DNA of 64,000 nt from Arthrobacter subterraneus (GTDB lineage Bacteria > Actinomycetota > Actinomycetes > Actinomycetales > Micrococcaceae): the NCBI RefSeq assembly GCF_900099735.1, contig NZ_FNDT01000005.1:1-64000 (forward strand). The letters run 5' to 3'. Within the stretch, counting starts at the first letter, position 1. Each line of letters starts with the position of its first letter. The notes below the pieces were generated by a model. It was not told the DNA's origin. It saw nothing but the letters and a program-made list of their open reading frames with translations, and did not search any database. Position numbers and translations under genes: made by a program. Below are positions 8,488 through 14,613 of the stretch, one piece after another.

Positions 8488-9411
8488 CTACCCGACGGCG
8501 TCGTGATCCAGCACCGCGTGGACGCCCCAGGTCTCGTTCGCGATCTGAGTGATCCGCAGGTCCACCACCGTGCTCGCGAGCGCCAGCGCCCTGGTGCGGT
8601 CCATGCCGAACAGGCTCTCCATCCAGGTCAGCATGGCCTTCAGGGCCTCCGCCGTGGCCAGGTTCAGGTCGGCATTGAAACCGAACGTGATTCGCGACGT
8701 CGGCGTCACGGCATGGATCGAGCGCAGCGGCGGATTGGCGACCAGATCGAGCACCAGTTCCGACGTCATACCGCACTCGATCGCGGTGCCGCCCACCTCG
8801 CCGTCACCCTGCGCGGCATGCCCATCCCCCACACAGAGGAGCGCATCGGGAACCGTGACCGGCAGGTACAGGGTGGACCCGGTGGTCAGCTCCCGGCAGT
8901 CGATGTTCCCGCCGCTATCGGCACGCGGCGGGGTAGTAGTTACCTCACCATGGGCGGCGGGCGGAAGTCCGACGACGCCGAGGAACGGTCCCAGCCGCAC
9001 CTTCTGTCCGAGGTCATTGATTGCAATCCCCCGCTCGGCGTCCACCTCCCACAGCAGCCACTGCGGAACTCCGCGCTCAACGTCGAGCAGCCGGGTGAGC
9101 TCATCAGCCTTGCGCCCGGCGTTGGTGAAGCCCCAGCTGTCCGGCGTCAGCGACGCGAAGGTGACGGCCAGCATGTCGCCCGGCTGCGCTCCGGCGACGG
9201 CGATCGGCCCGGTGAGGCAATGCCCCTTCCGATCGGCGAACAGCTGAGGCTGCACCTCGCCTGGGAAGGTCTGGCGCTGCCGGTGGCCCCACGCATCGAG
9301 GGAACGGACGCGTACGGTGTCTCCGGGGTTGACCGTGAGGGCCGCCGGAATATCGCGGGAGAAGACCTGGACCGTCGTCTCGGGTCCCGGTTCCAGATGG
9401 TGAAGTGTCAC
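8488..9411 (-). CDS. Acetamidase/formamidase family hydrolase
   Basis: 307 residues of the FmdA/AmdA family, zinc or metal-dependent hydrolases that release ammonia from short amides such as formamide or acetamide. The diagnostic GDGHAAQGDGEVGGTAIE segment is present near residue 195, and SLDAWGHR and GPFLGVVG match the family scaffold. The length is near the short end for the family. Convergent with the transketolase gene (ten bases apart) and divergent from the hydrolase gene. No transporter or regulator is adjacent; the in vivo amide is unknown. Confidence 0.85.
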   Translation of the reverse strand: MTLHHLEPGPETTVQVFSRDIPAALTVNPGDTVRVRSLDAWGHRQRQTFPGEVQPQLFADRKGHCLTGPIAVAGAQPGDMLAVTFASLTPDSWGFTNAGRKADELTRLLDVERGVPQWLLWEVDAERGIAINDLGQKVRLGPFLGVVGLPPAAHGEVTTTPPRADSGGNIDCRELTTGSTLYLPVTVPDALLCVGDGHAAQGDGEVGGTAIECGMTSELVLDLVANPPLRSIHAVTPTSRITFGFNADLNLATAEALKAMLTWMESLFGMDRTRALALASTVVDLRITQIANETWGVHAVLDHDAVG

Positions 9412-9495
9412 GGCTGCCCCTTGCTGGTCGGAATGTTCAGCCTATCGGGCAAGCGCCGCGCCGCAGTTGCACGGAAACACCGGCGTGCGCGGTAC

Positions 9496-9501
9496 TAGGC
9501 T
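9496..9501 (+). promoter_or_regulatory. Likely -10 element for the alpha/beta hydrolase gene
   Basis: TAGGCT matches the actinobacterial TAnnnT -10 pattern and lies about 55 bases before the ATG at 9556, so the transcript would have a leader of roughly 45-50 bases containing AGGA five bases before the start. No convincing -35 is seen. Confidence 0.4.
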
Positions 9502-9555
9502 GGATCATCTCAGCTCATCCCAGCACCCGCGTGGCCACCGAAGGACAGGATTCGC

Positions 9556-10335
9556 ATGTTGAACACCGAACGAACCGGCTCCGGCAAACCACTCGTCCTG
9601 GTCCACGGACTCGGATCCAGCATCCGCAACTGGGACCCCGTCCTCCCGATGCTCCAGCCACAGCGCGAGGTCATCGCCATCGACCTCCCCGGTTTTGGGA
9701 AAAGTTCGCCCCTCACCGGTGAGGTGAGCATCGCAACCCTGACTGACGCCGTCGAACGCTTCCTCCGCGAGGAAAATCTGGAGGGCGCTGACATTGTGGG
9801 TAGCTCGATGGGCGCGCGAATGGTCGTCGAGATGGCACGGAGGGGACATACGGGCAACGCGGTCGCGCTCGACCCGGGCGGATTCTGGAACGACACCCAG
9901 GTGCGCATCTTCAACAGCACCATCAAGGCGTCCATCGCGCTGGTACGCCGGATCCAGCCCACCCTCCCATCACTGGTGAAGCAAGCGGCCGGCCGGACGG
10001 CGCTTCTTGCCCAGTTCTCGGCGGCTCCCTGGAAGCTCGACCCGGACCTGGTGCTCACGGAGCTGCGCGGGTTCGCGGATTCGCCCAGCCTGAACGCAGC
10101 GCGCCGGTCACTCGCGCACGGACCCCGGCAGGAGGGCGCGCCTCAGGGCAGCCTGAAGGGCAAACTCGCGTTCGGGTGGGGACAGCAGGACAGGGTCACG
10201 CCGCTGAGCGAAGCGGCCGTCGCGATGTCGCTCTACCCGGACGCCACGCTCCATGTGTTCGAGAACTGCGGACACTTCCCACACTGGGACCAGCCGGAGG
10301 AAACCGCGCGCTTCATTCTTGAGGCGACGGGCTGA
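9556..10335 (+). CDS. Alpha/beta-fold hydrolase
   Basis: 259 residues. Oxyanion-hole HGLG near residue 18 (LVLVHGLGSS), nucleophile elbow GSSMGA near residue 80, and a late histidine in NCGHFPHWDQPEE near residue 242 form the usual Ser-Asp-His arrangement; DRVTPL probably contributes the acid. The family covers esterases, lipases and C-C hydrolases, and the sequence does not decide between them. No signal peptide, so cytoplasmic. It is flanked by an amidase on the opposite strand and by hipA, with no operon partner. Confidence 0.8.
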   Translation: MLNTERTGSGKPLVLVHGLGSSIRNWDPVLPMLQPQREVIAIDLPGFGKSSPLTGEVSIATLTDAVERFLREENLEGADIVGSSMGARMVVEMARRGHTGNAVALDPGGFWNDTQVRIFNSTIKASIALVRRIQPTLPSLVKQAAGRTALLAQFSAAPWKLDPDLVLTELRGFADSPSLNAARRSLAHGPRQEGAPQGSLKGKLAFGWGQQDRVTPLSEAAVAMSLYPDATLHVFENCGHFPHWDQPEETARFILEATG

Positions 10336-10374
10336 GGCTGGCTCTTTGTACGGAACACAGGAACGGTTACTGGA

Positions 10375-11571
10375 TCAGTCCGCAAGTTCCCGGCGCCGGA
10401 ACCTCAGTTCCCGCTTCGCTCCGTTGAGCGGTGAACCGCTGAATGGGAGCTGGTCCAAATCGATCGATTTGGCCGCGGTAAGCGCGAGCCCGATTGCTGT
10501 TTTCACGGCCCGTTCCGGCAGCCCGAGAGTATCCGCAAATTCCGCCCAATGCTTCGCTTTCAGGTTCCTGATTCTGCCCGCAATCGGCAGCGCCATCGTG
10601 TTGTCGCCATAGAGCAACGTGCATGGGATGTCGTAGACCGGCGCCACCACGAAATCTCCACGTGTACTACCCAGTACCGACACATTCTTCGCGTGAAGGT
10701 CACCGTTCCCTGTAAGCCACGCGAAAAGGAACTGAAGGTAGAGGTTGCGGCGAGCGATGGCGCCGGCTTTGCAGACTCCTGCCAGAGCCAGGACAACTTC
10801 CTCGGCATCGACCCCGTATTTTGCACCCGGAGGCAGGTTCAGCACTTGAGTGGCGTCCTCCTGCGGCAGACGCTGAAGCGCGCCGGCTTCCCAGCGCCTG
10901 TCGAACCGTTCGACCAGCAGCCCGGGCAACATGTTCCGGTCTGCTACGAGAGAACTTCGCGTTACCGGAATCTTCAAAGCCTTCGCGCCTGCCAAATGCA
11001 TAGCCTCGTTGTGAATCAAGTGCGGGTACTCCGGAGGATTCAACTTGAGGATGTACCGACGCCTCTGAATTGCCAGCGGCACGGTAAGCATGGAGGCACT
11101 GGCCTTGGCTTGAACACCCGGCAGAGCGTGCAGATCTACGGCGTCGAATAACGAGGCGAAGTCGGTTTCTTCGGGCGAAGTTGCGTTGGCAGCCGCCTTT
11201 GGTTCAGCCGGCGCTTCACCGTGAGGGACAACTTGCACATCGCCTGGAACATCTGCGCCGACCGCCAGCAGGAGAGTCAACTCGTCATCAAGGCTGGTCT
11301 TCACAGCCCTGCGCAGCAGGCTCAGCCTGTACCCTTCCGGCAACAGGCCCGCGAAAAACGCGGGCAGGGAGCCGGCAGGTGTCTCGACCGCGCTTTCGGT
11401 CAACGGCAACGTGGTGGCAATAGGACGTGAGCCGCTCCCCAGGAAGTCCGTGGTGTAGGAAAAGCGTGTTCCGGCGGAGGATGTCCGCTCCAAATGTCCG
11501 GCGAGCACTCCGTTCTGATAGACGTCGGATTTGCGGATGAACCGCAGATCCTGCAGGTCCGAGCCCCTCAC
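10375..11571 (-). CDS. hipA: HipA-type toxin, serine/threonine kinase
   Basis: 398 residues, normal full-length HipA: an N-terminal beta-barrel domain (about 1-110, with SLPAFFAGLLPEGYRL) and a kinase core with KLNPPEYPHLIHNEAMHL, the catalytic loop GNGDLHAKN and the metal-binding segment APVYDIPCTLLYGD. Known HipA toxins phosphorylate aminoacyl-tRNA synthetases (GltX in E. coli) and cause growth arrest and persistence. The start overlaps the end of hipB by four bases (ATGA), so the pair is coupled. All key catalytic residues are visible, so the toxin is probably active. Control is likely by HipB-HipA binding to three upstream operators. Confidence 0.9.
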   Translation of the reverse strand: MRGSDLQDLRFIRKSDVYQNGVLAGHLERTSSAGTRFSYTTDFLGSGSRPIATTLPLTESAVETPAGSLPAFFAGLLPEGYRLSLLRRAVKTSLDDELTLLLAVGADVPGDVQVVPHGEAPAEPKAAANATSPEETDFASLFDAVDLHALPGVQAKASASMLTVPLAIQRRRYILKLNPPEYPHLIHNEAMHLAGAKALKIPVTRSSLVADRNMLPGLLVERFDRRWEAGALQRLPQEDATQVLNLPPGAKYGVDAEEVVLALAGVCKAGAIARRNLYLQFLFAWLTGNGDLHAKNVSVLGSTRGDFVVAPVYDIPCTLLYGDNTMALPIAGRIRNLKAKHWAEFADTLGLPERAVKTAIGLALTAAKSIDLDQLPFSGSPLNGAKRELRFRRRELAD

Positions 11572-11774
11572 CGGACCTCCACCCGCAGGCCCAGCACCCT
11601 TGCAGCGGCAATCACTGCAGCCATCGAAGGGTTGCCCGTACCGGTTTCGATCGCTCGGATCGTTCGCTCCGACACCCCTGATAAATCGGCTAGGTCCCTC
11701 TGCGTGATCCCTGCCTGCTTTCGCGCGTCACGCACGCTTTTGGCGATCTCGTCGACGCCCTCAGAGCCATCCAT
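11568..11774 (-). CDS. hipB: HipB-type antitoxin, XRE DNA-binding protein
   Basis: 68 residues from the ATG at 11774 (MDGSEGVDEIAK). An XRE helix-turn-helix covers about residues 20-65 (GITQRDLADLSGVSERTIRAIE). I prefer this ATG to an in-frame GTG at 11816 because TATACT lies seven bases upstream, a classic leaderless arrangement, and there is no Shine-Dalgarno for either start. The first operator covers that -10 and the start codon, so bound HipB would block its own transcription. It is the first gene of the hipBA operon with a four-base overlap to hipA. Confidence 0.88.
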   Translation of the reverse strand: MDGSEGVDEIAKSVRDARKQAGITQRDLADLSGVSERTIRAIETGTGNPSMAAVIAAARVLGLRVEVR

Positions 11775-11804
11775 AATCGGCAGTATAGTGCCGATTATGG
11801 ATGG
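11767..11804. promoter_or_regulatory. hipBA operator 1, perfect 16-bp inverted repeat
   Basis: Two perfect 16-base arms separated by GTATAG, with core ATAATCGGCA and TGCCGATTAT. It covers the presumed -10 (TATACT on the minus strand) and the hipB start codon. The same core recurs twice upstream. Confidence 0.85.
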
Positions 11805-11835
11805 GTTTATAAGCACCGCACACCCTTTCCTACCT

Positions 11836-11859
11836 AAATCGGCATTATCGTGCCGGTTT
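11836..11859. promoter_or_regulatory. hipBA operator 2
   Basis: AAATCGGCA, six bases, TGCCGGTTT: the operator 1 core with one mismatch between the arms. Its centre lies 62 bases from the centre of operator 1. Confidence 0.75.
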
Positions 11860-11897
11860 TTGCTGATTTACCGAATTTGAGCTCTCAAGGAGACCTC

Positions 11898-11919
11898 AAC
11901 CGGCAAAATACTGCCGACT
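11898..11919. promoter_or_regulatory. hipBA operator 3
   Basis: AACCGGCA, six bases, TGCCGACT: a weaker third copy of the core, centred 61 bases from operator 2. The nearly constant spacing of about six helical turns suggests that bound dimers lie on one face of the DNA. Between here and 12054 no other feature is seen. Confidence 0.6.
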
Positions 11920-12054
11920 CACCAAGTATGAGCATCCAGTCGATTCACGGAACCTGACGACGTCTGGCTGGCTTTGGCACGCCGGCGACTCGGTCAAGAC
12001 CCACACCGTGGGCACCGCTGATTTCCCCGACCTGAAACGACGACGCCGGCAAGC

Positions 12055-12276
12055 TCACGGCTCATGCACCAGCACCTCCCCCACCTCACAGTCGAGGACG
12101 TCGCAGATTGCCGACAGGGTGGAGAACCGGATCGCTCTCGCGCGGTCGTTCTTCAGGACTGACAGGTTCACCAGGCTCACCCCGACGCGCTTGCTCAGTT
12201 CCGTGAGGGTCATCCCGCTTTCCTCGAGGAGCTCATCGAGCCGGCAGTGGATCCCGGTATCCTCCTCGGCCGGCAT
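12055..12276 (-). CDS. Small XRE-family regulator (YozG-like)
   Basis: 73 residues, nearly all one XRE helix-turn-helix (CRLDELLEESGMTLTELSKR; VSLVNLSVLKNDRARAIRFS). Such short regulators typically pair with DUF2975 membrane proteins, as here: its ATG overlaps the stop of the upstream gene by one base (TGATG). It probably autoregulates the pair from the dyad at 12919-12953. The downstream end is about 135 bases from hipBA operator 3. The signal it responds to is unknown. Confidence 0.85.
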   Translation of the reverse strand: MPAEEDTGIHCRLDELLEESGMTLTELSKRVGVSLVNLSVLKNDRARAIRFSTLSAICDVLDCEVGEVLVHEP

Positions 12277-12905
12277 CAGACCAGCCCCTCGGCGTCCTTC
12301 TGCAGGCGAAGGCCGAACTGGAAGACGCCGGCCACCAGCACTAGGACTATCCCGGCCATCACCGGTCCGATGTTGAAGTCCGCCATGAAGATGATGCTCT
12401 CGTCCGGGGTGCGCTGATTGGCCCCGACCAGTTCGGCCAGCCGGTTCCGGGCGACCGAGTCGATCACCTGTCCAACGGTGCCGGCGATGGCGAGCACCGC
12501 TCCGCAGGCTCCCACGATCCAGACGGATCCCGGTGTGAACAGGTTTTCGCCCCGCAGACGGAACGCCAGCAGGAACAGCAGCACCAGGACAGCAAGGATG
12601 CCCACCTGGCTCAGCACGCCGGCCCAGGCCAGGAGCGCTGCTTCGCCGGAGGGAACTGCCGGAAGAGTCACCTCGACGGCGGTGAAGCGCCCCTCTGCTC
12701 CGAGCTGCAGACCGGCCGGCTGCTGCTGCGTTGAGGCCACCGGCAGGGTAAGGGTCGCCGGACCGGTGAAGGTCTCGATGATGCCTGTGACGGTGAGGGC
12801 TGTCGTCGCGATTGCGGCAACGGCGGACGCGACCATCAGCGCAGTCGCGTCCACCCTGGAGACGACCTTCTTCGTTTTAGGCGATGCGCCCCTGGACCGT
12901 TCCAT
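12276..12905 (-). CDS. DUF2975-type membrane protein
   Basis: 209 residues from the ATG at 12905, chosen because GGGGGA lies five bases upstream. Four membrane segments are visible: about 17-37 (VDATALMVASAVAAIATTAL), a pair in the middle (VGILAVLVLLFLLAF; VWIVGACGAVLAIAGTVG) and one near the end (GPVMAGIVLVLVAGVFQFGL). This layout and the coupled small XRE regulator match the DUF2975/YozG-like pairs of Firmicutes and Actinomycetota, whose role is unknown. The larger first loop, extracellular by prediction, may sense something. Confidence 0.8.
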   Translation of the reverse strand: MERSRGASPKTKKVVSRVDATALMVASAVAAIATTALTVTGIIETFTGPATLTLPVASTQQQPAGLQLGAEGRFTAVEVTLPAVPSGEAALLAWAGVLSQVGILAVLVLLFLLAFRLRGENLFTPGSVWIVGACGAVLAIAGTVGQVIDSVARNRLAELVGANQRTPDESIIFMADFNIGPVMAGIVLVLVAGVFQFGLRLQKDAEGLV

Positions 12906-12918
12906 GAAATCCCCCTGA

Positions 12919-12953
12919 ATTATCGACAGTCGATAATAACGACTATCGATAAT
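12919..12953. promoter_or_regulatory. Operator dyad of the DUF2975-XRE pair
   Basis: Two 14-base arms, ATTATCGACAGTCG and CGACTATCGATAAT, with a seven-base AT-only spacer and one mismatch. The left arm plus spacer start also form a smaller palindrome (ATTATCG, five bases, CGATAAT). It ends two bases upstream of the ribosome-binding site of the DUF2975 gene and is a good binding site for the XRE protein. Confidence 0.65.
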
Positions 12954-13067
12954 GTAGTGGTCACTGCGCGCAGCCGTCAACAGCCCCGCGCCACCGTGGA
13001 AGCAGTGCGCCACTGTGGAAAACCAGTGCGCCACTCCTCCTCCACATTGGCGATTAACCGTCGCGCT

Positions 13068-13083
13068 TCGAACCTTTGTTCGA
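13068..13083. promoter_or_regulatory. SOS (LexA) box upstream of the DUF222-HNH gene
   Basis: TCGAACCTTTGTTCGA is a perfect palindrome of the TCGAAC-N4-GTTCGA type bound by LexA in mycobacteria and other Gram-positives. It directly abuts the -10 element of the downstream gene, so bound LexA would block transcription. Confidence 0.85.
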
Positions 13084-13089
13084 TAACTT
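13084..13089 (+). promoter_or_regulatory. -10 element for a leaderless HNH transcript
   Basis: TAACTT lies six bases before the ATG at 13096. This is the TAnnnT-N6/7-ATG arrangement of actinobacterial leaderless mRNAs; no Shine-Dalgarno is present. Confidence 0.6.
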
Positions 13090-13095
13090 TTATCC

Positions 13096-14538
13096 ATGGC
13101 CACCGCACTCCACGAGCACCAGCTGCAGGAACCCTCGCAGCTGCAATCATTGCGGACGGACCTTCAAGCGTTCAGCGAAGAGTTCGCTGACGGCTTTCTC
13201 CTCAGCACACGCGGGAAAACCGCGGCAACGCTGGTGGACATCGAGCACCTTGCGAAGCTCATCGATCATTTGCAGGTACTTGCCGTTTCCGCAGTCGTCG
13301 GCCATGACATCGCTGCTCTCGGCGAGCGCGATTACCAGCAATCCACGCCTTCACAGGACTGGAATGTAGAGGCCTCGGCACCGGAGCGCACCGTGCAACC
13401 TCTGTCGGTCCACCGGAACACCGCAGAGTACTTGCGCGCAAAGCTTGGGATCAGCCGGAGCGAGGCGAACCGCCGTTTGCGCCTCGCTGCGAACATCATG
13501 CCTCCAGGTTCGGGACCCGGTGTGCTCGCTGAACCGAAGCTGGCTGTACTCGCGGCCGCGTTCCGTGCAGGGTCCCTGAGCATGCGGGCGTCCACCGTCA
13601 TTTGTGACGCGGTTGAGCGTGTGCGGCCCGTCGCCGATCACAACCAGCTGGATGCAATGGAACGGCATCTCACCACGCAGGCTGTCGAATCGGATGAAGA
13701 CACATTGCGGGTACTCGCCCGCCGCTGGGAGAACACGCTCGATCAAGACGGTCAGGAACCCACCGACAAAGTGCTCGAGGCACGGCAGGGGGTATTCCTG
13801 CACGGACGGCGCAACGGCCTGCACTTTCTGGAGATCGGCGCCACGGATGAACAGTTTGAACACCTCTCCACCGTGATGAACACGGCAGCCAATCCGCGGG
13901 TTGTGGCTGAGGCTGAGAAGGGCGTCGGGGCGGACACCCTGGAACCCCAACCGACCCGGGCACAGAACCTGCTGATCGGCCTGGTTTCGGCCTGCCGTAT
14001 TGCTCTGGCCGGTGATGGCCTCCCTGCCTCGGGCGGACACCGGCCGCAGGTCATGGTGACCATCAACTACCGCGATCTCCAGGCTGACCTCAGCAACGCC
14101 GGTCACGCCGTCTTTGCCCACCAGTTGAGCAACCGCAGCATCCGAAAACTGGCCTGCGATGCAGACATCATCCCGGTGATCCTCGGCGGCGAAGGCCAGA
14201 TTCTTGACCTTGGGCGTGCCAAACGCCTTTTTCCGGCCTATCTGCGGCGGGCACTCGTTGCACGTGACAAGGGCTGCGCGTTTCCGGACTGCACCGTCCC
14301 GGCAACCTGGTGCGAAGCCCACCACATCATCCCGTGGGCAGCCGGGGGGACAACGTCCCTCAGGGAGGGCGTCCTGGTGTGTTCACGGCATCACCACGTC
14401 CTCCACGACGGGGAGTGGACTGTGGAATCCATTCACGGGGTTCCGTGGTTCAGACCACCCAAGTACCTGGACCCAAACCGCACCCCGCGAAGGAACTCGT
14501 ACTGGCGCGTGGAGGAACTGGTTCAGCAGCAACTGTAG
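13096..14538 (+). CDS. DUF222/HNH endonuclease-like protein (13E12-type), SOS-controlled
   Basis: 480 residues. A helical DUF222 domain fills about residues 20-330 (YLRAKLGISRSEANRRLRLA is typical), and a C-terminal HNH domain spans about 390-445 with zinc cysteines (CAFPDC), catalytic EAHHIIPWAAGGTT and VCSRHHHVLHDGEW. The family is widespread and multi-copy in Actinomycetota (13E12 repeat proteins of M. tuberculosis); several members are known LexA targets, and a perfect SOS box lies here just before the start. Predicted DNA nuclease induced by DNA damage, exact role unknown; sometimes considered selfish. The start rests on the leaderless arrangement. No partner gene overlaps it. Confidence 0.88.
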   Translation: MATALHEHQLQEPSQLQSLRTDLQAFSEEFADGFLLSTRGKTAATLVDIEHLAKLIDHLQVLAVSAVVGHDIAALGERDYQQSTPSQDWNVEASAPERTVQPLSVHRNTAEYLRAKLGISRSEANRRLRLAANIMPPGSGPGVLAEPKLAVLAAAFRAGSLSMRASTVICDAVERVRPVADHNQLDAMERHLTTQAVESDEDTLRVLARRWENTLDQDGQEPTDKVLEARQGVFLHGRRNGLHFLEIGATDEQFEHLSTVMNTAANPRVVAEAEKGVGADTLEPQPTRAQNLLIGLVSACRIALAGDGLPASGGHRPQVMVTINYRDLQADLSNAGHAVFAHQLSNRSIRKLACDADIIPVILGGEGQILDLGRAKRLFPAYLRRALVARDKGCAFPDCTVPATWCEAHHIIPWAAGGTTSLREGVLVCSRHHHVLHDGEWTVESIHGVPWFRPPKYLDPNRTPRRNSYWRVEELVQQQL

Positions 14539-14569
14539 GGGTAAACCCAGCGGAAAATCATTACTGTCA

Positions 14570-14612
14570 GTGCCCCCTGTTATGTTGAGAATCACAGAAA
14601 TCCAGGGGGCAC
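14570..14612. promoter_or_regulatory. Inverted repeat enclosing the ribosome-binding site of the nuclease operon
   Basis: GTGCCCCCTG and CAGGGGGCAC are perfect ten-base arms 23 bases apart. The right arm holds the Shine-Dalgarno of the ATG at 14614. If both arms are transcribed the hairpin would hide the ribosome-binding site; if transcription starts from the TATGTT at 14581-14586, only the right arm is in the mRNA and the repeat would be a DNA operator. Confidence 0.5.
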
Positions 14613-14613
14613 C

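Noticed and set aside
8329-9498. 389-codon open frame on the plus strand
   Set aside because: Runs antisense through the acetamidase/formamidase gene and has no recognisable domain.
13351-14325. 324-codon open frame on the minus strand
   Set aside because: Antisense to the DUF222-HNH gene, whose zinc and HNH motifs are intact.
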